Source: Platynereis dumerilii (taxonomy: Eukaryota; Annelida; Polychaeta; Phyllodocida; Nereididae). From it: 64,000 nt of DNA. Of the stretch, positions 21,571 to 32,354 are shown piece after piece. Every line of letters begins with the position of its first letter. Position 1 is the stretch's first letter. The position numbers and the translations under genes were made by a program. Below the pieces are notes generated by a model. That model was not told where the DNA came from, ran no database searches, and saw only the letters and a list, made by a program, of their open reading frames with translations. Where the stretch lies: assembly GCA_026936325.1 (NCBI GenBank), contig JAPTHN010000043.1, positions 300,137-364,136 of the forward strand. The letters are read 5' to 3'.

Positions 21571-22888
21571 GTTGGTAATCCCACTGGTGATCTTCTCTTG
21601 CTCTTGGGAGGGGAGGCCACTCTGCTTCATACCACTCTCTTTGGTCGTACCAATCTCGTTGGTTGTGGTCTTGGTAGGCCCGAAAGGGCTGCTCCTGGTA
21701 GGTGTTCCTTGGCTGTCTGGTATGTTGCCCTTGCCTTCGTCTGTTTCCAGACCTGATGCCGTGGGGAGGTCCTCTGCTTCTACCCCCTTGGTTTTTCTTC
21801 TGATGAGCACCATTTGTCCTTGGATAAAATTGCCTGACCTTGATGCCTGCTGGCCATGTTGCATTCATAACTTTGTTAAAGTCATTTTCAGGGACCTTCA
21901 CACAGAAAGATTTTGCATCGTGACCCTTGTATAGTTCCCTTACACTTGAGGTCATAATGCGGGTAGCATTCTGTTTAATATGGCCGACAATGTCAGACAT
22001 GGAGTTTTCAGGATCCACATTTCCCACATAAATCTCTTTGACAGCTGCAGATGCAGAGGCTGCCTTTAGCTGTGTCTTTGGTTCACCCTGTTTGTTGTCA
22101 ACTGCCTTGCTTTTGGGAGGAACATTAGACGATTTGAGGGCTTTATTCAGGGCACATTTAGTTTTGGTTCCCTTATTCATTTTCTTGAGCTTCTTACTCC
22201 TGTGATCAGAGCTTTCACTCTCTGAGTCATCGGAGGATGAGGAAGATGATGGTACTGTGACTGCAGTCTGCCCTGTGCTGCCACCTGGTGGAGGGACTTC
22301 CTTGACAGCAGTTGCATCACTCGTTCCTGGATTGTTGGTCCCTTCATCCTCAGCTGCATCTTTGACATTACGAGGCCCACAGGCTTCCACACACTTGCAG
22401 ATTGGTAGATCCTCAATTCTCTTTGAGAGCCTTTTATTTTCACTCTTAAGAGAATTAACAGTCTCTTGCAGTTTGGCAACGGTAGTCAAAAGTTGAGCCA
22501 GTTCGGGGTTAATTTGTCCATCTTTATCCTGCCCAGCAGGTGGATTTTCATCATCATTATCTGCTTTGTCAGAGGCTTTGTCAAAGGCTTTCTCAGCTTC
22601 ACGTGACACACTTTCATTGACTAAACTGTAGCCCAAATGAAAAATGTCCTCAGTAATGAGATGTTTGACTCTCCTATCTATGGGTCTTCTCTGTTGATAG
22701 GTAGGGAAGGTGGCTTTTAATTTATCACACAGTCTTTGTCTGAGGGTTGCCAGAGGTCTTTTGGCAAGCATTTCGATGATATCTGTCTGTGGATACTGGA
22801 AGATCACTGTCAGATTTTTCATGAATGTGTCAACAACAGAGTCATCATCACTGTTTGCTAAGCCTGTCATATCTGTGATTGCTGCCAT
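21542..22888 (-). CDS. LINE ORF1: RNA-binding chaperone-type protein
   Basis: A 448-residue protein upstream of ORF2 on the same strand. N-terminal helical region (residues 1-100), a coiled coil at about 130-165 (heptads in LTTVAKLQETVNSLKSENKR), a Ser/Asp/Glu-rich acidic linker then a basic patch (SKKLKKMNKGTK), an RRM-like fold at about 285-355 starting EIYVGNVDPENS and ending IKVRQFYPR, and an Arg/Gly-rich tail. ORF1 proteins of this type bind LINE RNA as multimers and accompany it to the target. The frame is intact. The start at 22888 gives MAAITDM and no earlier ATG is better placed. Confidence 0.8.
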   Translation of the reverse strand: MAAITDMTGLANSDDDSVVDTFMKNLTVIFQYPQTDIIEMLAKRPLATLRQRLCDKLKATFPTYQQRRPIDRRVKHLITEDIFHLGYSLVNESVSREAEKAFDKASDKADNDDENPPAGQDKDGQINPELAQLLTTVAKLQETVNSLKSENKRLSKRIEDLPICKCVEACGPRNVKDAAEDEGTNNPGTSDATAVKEVPPPGGSTGQTAVTVPSSSSSSDDSESESSDHRSKKLKKMNKGTKTKCALNKALKSSNVPPKSKAVDNKQGEPKTQLKAASASAAVKEIYVGNVDPENSMSDIVGHIKQNATRIMTSSVRELYKGHDAKSFCVKVPENDFNKVMNATWPAGIKVRQFYPRTNGAHQKKNQGGRSRGPPHGIRSGNRRRQGQHTRQPRNTYQEQPFRAYQDHNQRDWYDQREWYEAEWPPLPRAREDHQWDYQHEGRYNTYY

Positions 22889-24065
22889 GTTCGGTGTTTG
22901 TCACAGTGGATCACACCTCTGCAGTCAAAAGTGTTCAGTGGTGTGTACTATGGCCTGCTTTCTAATCCCCCTAATCCCTCAGGAATGTCAATGGGTTGGC
23001 CAAATCAAAATTTATAAAACGTCAAAAACACACCTGCATTTGTCTTATAAATGTCCAAATAGCCTTGCAATAAAGATTGTATATTCCCACAATGTTCATA
23101 TAAAAATGTATGCTGTAATCCGTGTATTTTCCTTAAAATTTGGCAAAAATATACAGAGAAAATTCCATGTGTGTGTAAAGCTTTGTTGATCAAAGTGCTA
23201 AAGTCAATATCAACTGGCCCAAATATCAATTTTCTGTTTAAAATCAAGCAAAAGTTATGGCAGGTTGGACCGAACTTATGGAAAATCCATTGTAAAGAGC
23301 AAAAAGGCCGCGAAACACCAACTGTGATCTTAATATAAGGACTGTGAGGCATTGACTTGTTAAGGGAAGTAAGGCTATAGGACATGTACTCATTGTCAAG
23401 TTTTTTCTTACAGGAAATTGTGAAATGTTAGGGATTATTTTTAGTAGGTTTCTTGTCCTGTAACCCTGGTAAAAAATTAATTTTTTGACAAGATATAATG
23501 AATCTGTGTCTCTAAAGGTGCCCTGGGCCGCATTTCATGACTTTTGGTTTCCATGGCAACAAATTAACCATTTATTTTTGTTCCCATGATCTGATTTTTT
23601 CAGAATCATTTGCAAATTACTTCAATATTATCTGACCCAAATATCATGTTTCTGTATTAAATATTGCAAAAGTTATGGCAAGTTGGACAGAACTTTTGGA
23701 AAACCCCTCGTACAGTTCTTTAATCTTTCACTCTGTTCGCTAACATCAAAGATAAAAAGAGTTTTATAATCTAAAGGAGATATGTTTGGATTAGAAACTA
23801 ATTCATCCATTCGATGAAATTTTGTTCTAAATGCTGCTAAATCTCCATATACTCGACTATATTGATTCTTTGCAAAGAAAAGATTATAATCAACTGCTGG
23901 GTATCTAGTAGAATTGAGCATTACAAACATATTATTGACATCTACATTATCAAATATGGATGGATTTTTCTTCTGATCATTATCTTTATCAGTTTGGAAT
24001 CCAACAATGATATATCTCGGTTTTTTGCGTGATGATTTTACTGAAAGTCTCCAAGTGAAACTAGT

Positions 24066-25064
24066 ATGGTCATTCCATGTCAAATCAGCCCAATTTCAGA
24101 AAATCTCTCACCTGACCTGTACCAGATTTTTTCCAAATTTCTAGCACTGAATGACAATATGGAAACACAGTATTTTGCAAAATTTGAAGGGTCTGTGCTA
24201 AAAACTTCGAATGGGAAGGACATTCATCACAATTCATGTTTATATTCTGGTATAAGAAGAAGAGATTTCAGCAGTTTAAACATTGTAAGCCATGTCATAT
24301 TCAATAAGTAGGCCCTAAATTATTGGAAAATATGGAAAATGGGATATTTTCGGAGTCCAAAAATGCCATGTGGGATAGGGTGTAGCAAAATAAAGATAGT
24401 ACCAACTGAAGGTACCTGAGTAACTGCTTCATTTCATATCAGAGCTGTTTTGCTCCTCGGATTCTTTCATGCTACACTTGACGCTCAAATTTAAGCCTAA
24501 TCTGCCATATCCGGAGTCCGCACTACAGTGTAATTTTGTCAATTCACATCATACATTCATTTCACTTTTGTAATTTGGCAGGCCTCAATTTTGAGTCCCA
24601 ACTTCAATTGATGTTTGCAATACTAAGGGTACATAAAATCTTCAATTCAATGGATGTTTAGAGCACCCCATGGAGCAGTAAGTAGGTCGATTTTTCAAAA
24701 TGAACGAATCCGAGCAGTAAGTTGTATTTGATACCAAATGAAAGGTAAAAAGCTATGCTTTAGGCAACTAAACACATCTCGGCTGTCCTATCTATCCCAC
24801 ATGATGATTTTTGTCTCCGAAGTACTGGTAAAATGGGCTTTTTTGTAACTTCTATTGCTAATAACTCTGAGAACGTTGTCATTTTTTTTTATACTGCCAC
24901 CGAAGGGTAATATACTATTAGATGAAGTGCTCCATGCAAACATAAAAAGTTTTGAAATTATATATATATCAGTTTCTCACAATATTCTTACTGAATAAAA
25001 AGTTTCGTCAGAATTGGAGATGGTAATGGTGGGGACCATTGGTTGATTTGATGTGGAATGACCC
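24066..25064. mobile_element. TIR element, 999 bp, inserted in the Polinton capsid part
   Basis: The left end TGGTCATTCCATGTCAAATCA matches the inverse of the right end (GTTGATTTGATGTGGAATGACC). AGT at 24063-24065 and 25065-25067 is a 3-bp target duplication, and capsid sequence lies on both sides. No transposase frame is recognisable inside, so it is a non-autonomous element, perhaps PIF/Harbinger-related on duplication length alone. Confidence 0.75.
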
Positions 25065-25779
25065 AGTTGATTGATAAATAGTGATTGAATCACATTGTCT
25101 GGTTCTATATTCTATAGTTATGTAAAGCTGTAACTTTTCAGCATCTGCAGGAAGAATATGAGACATAAACCATGACACCTTACTCAGAGTAATTTTACTT
25201 GCAGTTGCATTGTCTCTGAAAATTGCATCATCACCAGATTTTCTCACAATTCATTCCACAGACAATTTTATCATTGTCTTCATAGAATCCAAAGAAAAAT
25301 GTTCCTTTAGGATCAGGAGATCGAATAAGGTCTGCCTAATTGTAAAACCTGAATTGTTTGCTATACTATCAGTTGTTCCAGTGTCTTTATAGCAAAGTTG
25401 ATTCAATCCTTGAGACTTTGAGAAATCATCTGGATATTTCAACAGACCAAGCATTGTTGTAGCTTGCCCAGGATGAAATAGCGATTCAATTTCCTGACCG
25501 GAAAATTGATATTTAATGTTACTGAAAAGATGCATAAGAGCATTATTTGTCAGAGTAACATTATCATCATTTGCATAAGCTGTCCCATCTGCTTTTGTCA
25601 AACAACTTTCAAAGATCAGATAACTTTCACTCGGATGAGTAAACAGATCTTGAGTTTCGTATTCGTATTCTTCAATACTTTCATCTATCATAGGATTTTC
25701 TGTATCTCTACGTATCTCCATTATTTATTACAGAAAAATTCAATCTATTTTTTACAATAATAAATTATGGACAATTAAG

Positions 25780-26118
25780 AAAAACTTAAGATATATTTAC
25801 AAAAAAGGATAGAAGAATGTGAAGTCATCATACATAAGAGAAAAAAAGATAAAATTAAAGTAGTCAAATGTATGTTTATAACTCTCATTACTGTATCAAT
25901 GATAAGTGGAACTGTTGTTACCATATTAGCATCTATTCCTAGCATGTCTATCTGGTTTATCAACTTTTCTAACTGCCTTAAGTACAAACTTTAATTTACA
26001 AAATAAAAAAACTCAGTTATATAAAAATATTCAAGATTTAAATAATATAAAAGACAAACTAGATTATGTAATTAGTTGGAATGGAAATCTCAGTAATGAG
26101 ATTGTGAAAAAATAATAA
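25780..26118 (+). pseudogene. Polinton-associated membrane/coiled-coil part (fossil)
   Basis: Plus-strand translation shows RIEECEVIIHKRKKDKIK, a hydrophobic stretch (MFITLITVSMISGTVVTILAS) and a later NIQDLNNIKDKLDYVISWNG. This charged-hydrophobic-coiled layout recurs among uncharacterised Polinton proteins. Function unknown. Confidence 0.35.
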
Positions 26119-26565
26119 ATGATTTCAGAGATATCTAAACCATCTTCAAACATATCTTGAATGATCATAGCCTCAAGCCCAGATCCATCAATTAGAGAAG
26201 TTATATTTTGTGCATTTGTATTAACATACTTTTCTAATATATTCTGTGCTTTCTTGACCACCGCATTAGGTGATGGATGTTGCACTGGGATACTAGAATG
26301 TTTCTGAAGTAAAGCTTGCGAGGTTGGAGTTAGTACCTTGAGAGCACCTTTCTCAATTAGTTTCGTTCCAGTATCTAAAGCTACATTTTTTTCAACATCA
26401 ACAGCTTTTTTTACCTATTTCTTTAACAGCACTTTTTCCAATATTTAGAGCTGTTGAACCAAGTTGTTTTGCTGCACTACTAAAAATTTGCTATACTATC
26501 TAAGATCCAAGATCCACCATAAACATATTGTCTTTTAAATCCTCTATGTCTTGACACTATCATAT
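26064..26565 (-). pseudogene. Polinton capsid-associated small protein part (fossil)
   Basis: Minus-strand strings YVYGGSWILDSIANF, LIEKGALKVLTPTSQ and HPSPNAVVKKAQNIL resemble the small amphipathic capsid-associated protein found next to the major capsid gene in Polintons. The exact name is uncertain. Confidence 0.45.
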
Positions 26566-26580
26566 TTATTATAATGAAAA

Positions 26581-26865
26581 TTATTGATTGATAGACGACA
26601 TTAATTTCTTGTAATTACTTGAATCAATTATATTTTGTCTCTTTAATTCATCGGATATTGACACAATCTCATTTCGTACACCAGCTGCTTTACTTGCTAA
26701 TAGTAGGTCAAGCCTATCAAGCAGAGCATGAGGATCACTGGGTAGAATGATACCTTTTTCTTCATATCTCTCTCTCTCATTCCATATTGTCTTCAATAGG
26801 TAATTCCACTGCCATACTTTACCAGCTTTGGGTCTTTTATTATTTTCATCATTATTCATTCTCAA
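26581..26865 (-). pseudogene. Small Polinton ORF of unknown role (fossil)
   Basis: A 94-residue charged helical polypeptide (KAGKVWQWNYLLKTIWNERE, LLDRLDLLLASKAAGVR). It sits between the capsid-associated part and the polymerase side in the same orientation. I do not recognise a function. Confidence 0.4.
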
Positions 26866-26959
26866 TGCATTTGTCTTAATAGCTATACTTGTTTTATTTT
26901 ATTTGTTTAAAAAATATAACAAAGATATATATATATACAGAATTTATAGATTTATAAAA

Positions 26960-27095
26960 TATGTTAAAAAGTATGTTTTATGTCAAAAACTATGATATGT
27001 TTTATGTTAAAAACTATGAAATGTTTTATGTTAAAAACTATGATATTTTTTATGTTAAAAACTATGATATGTTAAAAACTATGTTAACATAGATT
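26960..27095 (+). repeat. 24-bp minisatellite, about five copies
   Basis: The unit TTTTATGTTAAAAACTATG plus ATATG is repeated about five times with one or two mismatches. It lies between Polinton parts. The unit contains an internal CATAGTTTTTAAC-type inverted relation with the terminal AACTATGTTAACATAG. Confidence 0.85.
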
Positions 27096-27275
27096 AGTTT
27101 TTCCTCATATTCAACCTTGTTTTGTTTCTAATGATTTTCTTACCTTCTATAACAGGGTATTTCACATCGTTTTGTTCTTTCACTTTAAATTTAAAATCAT
27201 CTTTTAGTTCCTCACACAATATGTCTTGTTGTTTTCTAGATCTTTGAACTTTTTGGTCTCCATTTATTACAAAAC
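27090..27275 (-). pseudogene. Short Polinton fragment of unknown role (fossil)
   Basis: A lysine-rich stretch (SRKQQDILCEELKDDFKFK, PVIEGKKIIRNKTRLNMRK) on the same strand as the neighbouring Polinton parts. Family not identified. Confidence 0.3.
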
Positions 27276-27538
27276 GAATTTATTAATATAAAGAAAAATA
27301 AAAAATTAGAAGAATTACATCTCATTTTGATCCTTTATCATCTTATATACATGTACTTCACTCTTATATTTTTTACACATATTACTTGGATAATATCTAT
27401 ATATAAGATTTGCAATACTGATTCTGTTTATAGTAGTTTTCAATTGATTGAATGACATTACATTTATTACATTCTTTCACAGGAACAGGTGGTAGAGCAA
27501 TAGGTTTCACTCAATTCAAATTTACTCAACCTCCAATT

Positions 27539-29159
27539 TTGGGCAGTTTTACAGTATTTGCACTCAGCCGATTTTTCATGTTTATGCAATTATTACGAGA
27601 AAAGTATGATAGGTATATCAAAATTTCGGGCAGTAGCAATCTTGTCCTACACAGACGTATAAATGCACCATATTTTACCCTCCTGCATTGCTTTGTTTTG
27701 AAGTTGAAAGGAATTTAGGAAAAATTTTGACACATTTTATGTCTCACAGACTTTTTTGTCAATTTCATGGATGAACAGAAAAAAATATTCAATCAGTAGT
27801 GATTCATGTTAATGATACCTTTCTGGACCTATGGCATGGGTATAAAATACAACAGGTTTCATGTGAATAAGTTATATACAACATGACTTGGGTCCTAAAA
27901 TGTAAAAAAATAGCAGATGTCAAAAATTCTGTTTTTGATGGACCATCAGTTGCTTTATATGCTGTTATGAGTAAGTATCAAAGAATGTGTATACTGTTTG
28001 TGTTAAGTTTGAAGCTTGAGACATATCTCAAGGTAAAACAGAAACATTTGTTTCACTAACCATAATTGGTTTTCAGAATGTGAGGCTTGAATGTGATGTC
28101 AAAAAAAGCATGTCCTCTCCAACCCATAGAAAAAACACTAAGTGTTTTGTAGGAAAAACAAGCTATTTTGTATCTTTTGCTCAATCATGTGCCTTTACAA
28201 GTATGTGACAAATACAAGTTAAAAAGATATCCAGGCCATGTTCATACATTTTCTTAGAAATTAAAATTCATGATGTCAAAAAAATGTCCTCTCCAACCCA
28301 TCAGAAATTTTGCTCTGATTCGTGCGTTTTAACACTGGATTCATTGAAGAAACAGCCATGGTTATACATACTAAGTGAACCTGGATGCCTAAAAAGGGTT
28401 TTTTTAAGTATCGAAAATGTCAAATATATTATCTTTCGTTATCTATTACACTATTTTGAGAAAATCAAAATTGAGAAAAAAGTTGATTTATTTGTGTCAT
28501 ATATCAATATAATTGTAATTTTTCGCTATTAACTGAATGACTTTAAAGGATAATAACCAATATCTTGTTAATGGAGCCATCAAAGATGATTTTTCCAAAG
28601 GCGCCTGATTTTTGGTCATTTTCAGCGTTTTTTTGCCCTAAAACACTATGTTTGACACCACCGAATACCATTTTCAATCGCACAGTAAAAAAACTTGACA
28701 TGGGGTAAATAGGATACCTAGGGATTATTAACCATGGAAATCATGTGTCTTTTGAGACTAGTACCCAACTCAACAGAAACTTTCAGGGTAATGGCAAGCC
28801 AGATTTCTGTAATTTCGTAATAAAAATGGTAAAAAAAAATTGTGGCATGTTTAATCTAAACTTAAGTTTTGTATGGGTTTTCCTATGCAACAATGTGGCT
28901 TTATTTCCACGAATAAGAATGGGTGAAAATTGTTTCTGGACTGATATTTTTCCTGATAAACAGTTTTTTGAAGAATCAACCCTTGCCTACTTTAAGTAGC
29001 GGTATTTTGGTAGTAAACCACCAAATTTCTTCACTTCTCTTTGATTATAGAAACAGTAATATGTTAATTTATGACAGAATGATGGAAATTCTCAAATTTC
29101 AAACTTTATTTTGACCCCCCATGAGACACTTTGAGTGCAAATACTGTAAAACTGCCCAA
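27539..29159. mobile_element. TIR element, 1.62 kb, inside the Polinton
   Basis: TTGGGCAGTTTTACAGTATT and the following TGCACTCA at the left are inverted at the right end (TGAGTGCAAATACTGTAAAAC, ending at 29159). AATT stands at 27535-27538 and 29158-29161, but whether it is the target duplication is unclear. The interior is AT-rich with no recognisable transposase; frames at 27452-27718, 28284-28532 and 28745-28999 look fortuitous. Confidence 0.75.
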
Positions 29160-29555
29160 TTGTTATCCTACAAATCGAAAGATTAATTAATATAGTTACT
29201 AGTGTAATTAAAGATAGCTTTTCATATACAGTGAAATGTTCTGATAGAAGTGTTTATCATCAAGCATTTGGTGACAAACTTAATTGGCTTGCAATTGGAT
29301 GTTAGTATGTGCCCAGGCTAATGTGTTTATTTTATCTTCACAAATAAATCTTTTGTCATCATTAAAATATAAAACATTCTTGTAAATAGAGATAGTATTC
29401 AACTCATGTTTATATGATTTGAATATCTGGAAATCTTTATTATATACTTCATTATCAATCAATGACTTTTTGTACATATCCATACTTAATTGTTTGAAAA
29501 TAATTAACTTTACACCTTTATTCTTAATGACTTCCTCATCTTTTTCGGTTTGGTA

Positions 29556-30234
29556 CTCCGGTTGGTTAATGCGCTTTTCAGCTTTTTTGGACAGAACTGA
29601 TTTGCTCTTAAATGATGCCGAATTAAAGGCATTTGTGCAGTTTTATTCCAAATTTTCTGCATCAGGAGTCTAATAAGACATGTCAAGAGAAATAAAAAAA
29701 AATTCGGGGAGGTCACTGCATCTAGGAAAAAATGATATTTTTAGCTTAAAATCTGATAAAAACACTAAAATAGAGGCCCAGGATTGAATTTTAATAGTAA
29801 AAATGCAAATAAGGTGTCAAATGAAAGCAGAGAAATAGTGTTGTATGATCCTTGAGGCGCTTTTTTCGTTCTGAGTATTTTTTTTGCCCAATAAAGATGT
29901 CAAAAATGGCTCAGTTTAAGCAAAACCCCGGCATCATGTAGTGTTGCTGCTCTACTCTCATTTGACACCTTCTTTGCATTTCCACCATTAAAATTCATCC
30001 CTCGGCCTTTCGTTTAAGTTTTTCTACAGATTTTTAAGCTAAAAATAGCATTTTGTCTATAAAAAAAGGCTGTGACACCCCTGAAAAAAAAAAGGTTTTT
30101 CCTTGACATATTTTCTTGGAAGCCTTATGCTGAAAATTTTGATGAAATATACAGAACTGCCTATAATACAGCAGCATTTAAAGAAGTGGCAGTGTAGCCG
30201 TCAAAAAGCTCAAAAGTGTATTAACCAACCAGAG
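29556..30234. mobile_element. Foldback MITE, 679 bp, TA-flanked
   Basis: The ends are CTCCGGTTGGTTAATGCG and the inverse of CTCTGGTTGGTTAATACAC, with TA at 29554-29555 and 30235-30236. Inverted similarity continues inward almost to the centre (~29895): TTAAATGATGC / TTAAATGCTGC, ATTTTCTGCAT / ATTTTCAGCAT, AGCTTAAAATCTG / AGCTTAAAAATCTG, GGTGTCAAATGA. The whole unit is thus one imperfect hairpin. Non-coding. Confidence 0.85.
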
Positions 30235-31994
30235 TAGCATTCATTTTTTTATCTTAGAGCAATAAATTCTCTCATTCTTATTCCTTTAAGCTCATCTTTG
30301 AATTTGCCAACAACTTTTTATTTGTAAGAGAATAACATATATGAGTATTTGGTAAATCACATGTATCAAATAAATCCATGTTATTTCTAATCAATCCTTT
30401 TTCGCCATATGGATCATCTTTTAATCCATAAATCAATGAATCAGTATCTCCATAATATAGTTTCTTATCTATATCCAATTTGGTTAAAATGAAAATCATA
30501 CATTAGTAATTTTGATAATTCCAAAATAGTAAATATAGCATTTATTTTGTTTGACCTTCAATATTTTCCTGTGATATGCTTTCAAATCTTTATCAAAAAC
30601 AGTTCTACTGTTAAAATTAGGTATTTTTACATAATTTTCAGCTGTAAGTTCAGATTTTAATCTAGTGCCTTTCCTCTTGTCAACGTTTTCCATTGTCGTT
30701 CCAAATACTGAAATATTAACCAATTTAAAGAATTCTTTTTCAAATTCATTGTTTGCATTTTTCCTCTTTTCTGTATTGAAATCAATATATTCTTTCAAAA
30801 ATGGTGTTTGTTTAAACTTTATGACATTACGTATTTTTTTCAGTTTCAATCCTTGTTCTATATAACATTTAAGATTATTTTCATGAATAACATACCTAGA
30901 TTTATCTTCTAATTTGCAACATAGTTTCTTATTTTTATGTTCTGGAGCTAATGGAAAATCATTATATTTATCATGTAATTCTTTAGGTATAGTCAGATCA
31001 ACTTATAAGATAAATAAATAATTGTCTCCATTTGACCGACAATGTCTTGTTACAACTTGCACAATTCCACCTCTTATTCCTATTTTTATCATGATAAAAA
31101 TTTCAGGGTGATGAATTAGTTCTAATTTAATTTTAGTTTTCTTTAACATTGCATTCTAAAATAAACTTGGTGCAGTAAAATAATGCGCAGGATCTAATTT
31201 ATATGCATTCATGCATAAATTTCTATAGGTTTCAAACAAATTCATCATTTGCAAAACATCAACAATGAAGTATAAGTCATTGTAGTTGCCAAGATTTTTT
31301 TGTTTCAAATTATTAAATACATTCTTCCATGTTCATAATCATCATACCTACACTCGAATTATTCAAATTTGAATAAAAATTATCTTTGCATGGAAAGTCT
31401 GTTTCATTTTATCTAGTCCAATTATCAAAGTAAGTTTGAGATAAGTTTATCTAATGATTGAGACATAAATCGAAACATATCAACAAATTTGAATTTGATT
31501 CCATTTAGTTTTATTCTTAGCATAATATAACATTCTCCAGTTTAAGCAAAACATCACATTTCTTGATCTTTATAAACTTTAGAAAGTTCCATTACAATTA
31601 AATGAACATCATATTTTGAACCATTGTGTATCATAAAAGAAATTTCCTTATGTTCTCTCCTTTTTAAATAACACTGGTTATGAGAAGCACCTAGAAATGC
31701 TCCATATAAATCTATTTTTTTTTCATTTCATTTATTATTGTTTGACTTGTAAAGATAATGTGGATTTTTATTATAACTGAATACTGTTATAGATATTTCA
31801 GCGTGTCTTTTTTCAATGATTTTGATTTCATCTATTTTCATAGGATATTCTATTCCTTTGTCATTAATACAGTCCCAGAATTTTTTATAGTTGGATGTTC
31901 TATCTGAATTTTTTTAAGCCGGATATATTGCTGATAGTAATGCCCACTTAAAACATTTATCATCTTTATTTTTAACATTTATACAAGCTTTCTT

Positions 31995-32284
31995 GTTTGT
32001 TTGTTTGGTTGTGTTTTATGCCTCTGCAGCACCTTAGTGGGCTATATTGCGGCAGGCGATCGCCGTATGATGATGAGATGAGAAGACTGTGAGTCTGGAA
32101 CATACCCTATTAATTCAGGGATGCCCAGGGTCTTTCAGTTGCCCCAGCATAGAACACTGGATACAACCCGCCTCCATTTAATATCCCGTGGGCTCGGACT
32201 AAAGTGAGTTCCCGGGGTGAGATTTGAACCCACGCCCTCAAAGCCAGTGGCCAAGCAGTCTTGACCATTAGGCCACGGGGGAAC
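31995..32284 (-). mobile_element. tRNA-derived SINE with perfect 13-bp target duplication
   Basis: TACAAGCTTTCTT occurs at 31982-31994 and again at 32285-32297. Between them, on the minus strand, a tRNA-like head starts GTTCCCCCGTGG, with A box TGGCCTAATGG and B box GGTTCAAATCT. Its T arm (GTGGG TTCAAAT CTCAC) and acceptor end (CGGGAAC) still pair. A ~200-bp body follows, ending in a tail of AAAC/ACAA units. The head-body-tail order and exact duplication identify a recently inserted SINE, copied by a LINE in trans. It sits in the N-terminal side of the Polinton polymerase part. Confidence 0.9.
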
Positions 32285-32354
32285 TACAAGCTTTCTTAAT
32301 TTTGATCATTTTTGGTAACTCTATATAGGAGCTTCAAATGGTGTACATCTATTT

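Larger units (their letters stand above)
16318..22990 (-). mobile_element. Two-ORF LINE with AP-endonuclease, interrupted in ORF2
   Basis: A non-LTR retrotransposon on the minus strand: 5' region near 22.9-23.0 kb, ORF1 (22888-21542), ORF2 (from about 21570), a 3' UTR of ~165 bp after the stop at 16484, and a 3' tail of AAAT repeats at about 16313-16335. The 5' limit is not sharply defined. A 2.0-kb DNA transposon (16685-18702) splits ORF2 near its C-terminus. Apart from that insertion both ORFs are open, so the copy is fairly young. Confidence 0.85.
15472..23710. mobile_element. TA-flanked mariner-like element with ~200-bp inverted ends, expanded by nested insertions
   Basis: The left end, CGAGGGGTTTTCCATAAG and the following ~200 bp (GATATTTGGGTCAGATAATATT, AATTTGCAAAT, GTTGCCATGGAAACC, GTCATGAA.TGCGGCCCA), is the inverted counterpart of about 23520-23710. 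TA dinucleotides at 15470-15471 and 23711-23712 flank the pair, and capsid-gene sequence resumes on both outer sides. TACGAGGG termini are known in mariner-like elements. Further partial copies of the same end occur at 16205-16318 and 23215-23295, so more than one copy of this family may be stacked. The middle is occupied by a LINE; no transposase is visible. Confidence 0.7.
15345..25721 (-). pseudogene. Polinton major capsid protein part (fossil), split by insertions
   Basis: Segments at 25065-25721, 23713-24065 and 15345-15471 each resemble successive stretches of the Polinton double jelly-roll capsid protein. Recognisable strings are VSWFMSHILPADAEKLQLY, NPSIFDNVDVNNMFVMLNST and, in the last segment, DIQINMQFNSNVPANTKAF. 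Two transposon insertions separate the segments: 24066-25064 and the large nest 15472-23710. Confidence 0.8.
29165..32350 (-). pseudogene. Polinton protein-primed DNA polymerase part (fossil)
   Basis: Minus-strand fragments give FMIHNGSKYDVHLIV (exonuclease-side motif), KFKQTPFLKEYIDFNTEKR, FFKLVNISVFGTTMENV, the polymerase motif YYGDTDSLIY near 30440, and a C-terminal FNDDKRFI...INTLAWAH. These are hallmarks of pPolB, which copies the linear element from a terminal protein. A foldback MITE (29556-30234) and a SINE (31995-32284) have inserted within the region. Confidence 0.8.

Noticed and set aside
19204-21934. Plus-strand frames up to 131 residues opposite the LINE
   Set aside because: Antisense shadows of ORF1/ORF2; the minus-strand frames carry all catalytic motifs.
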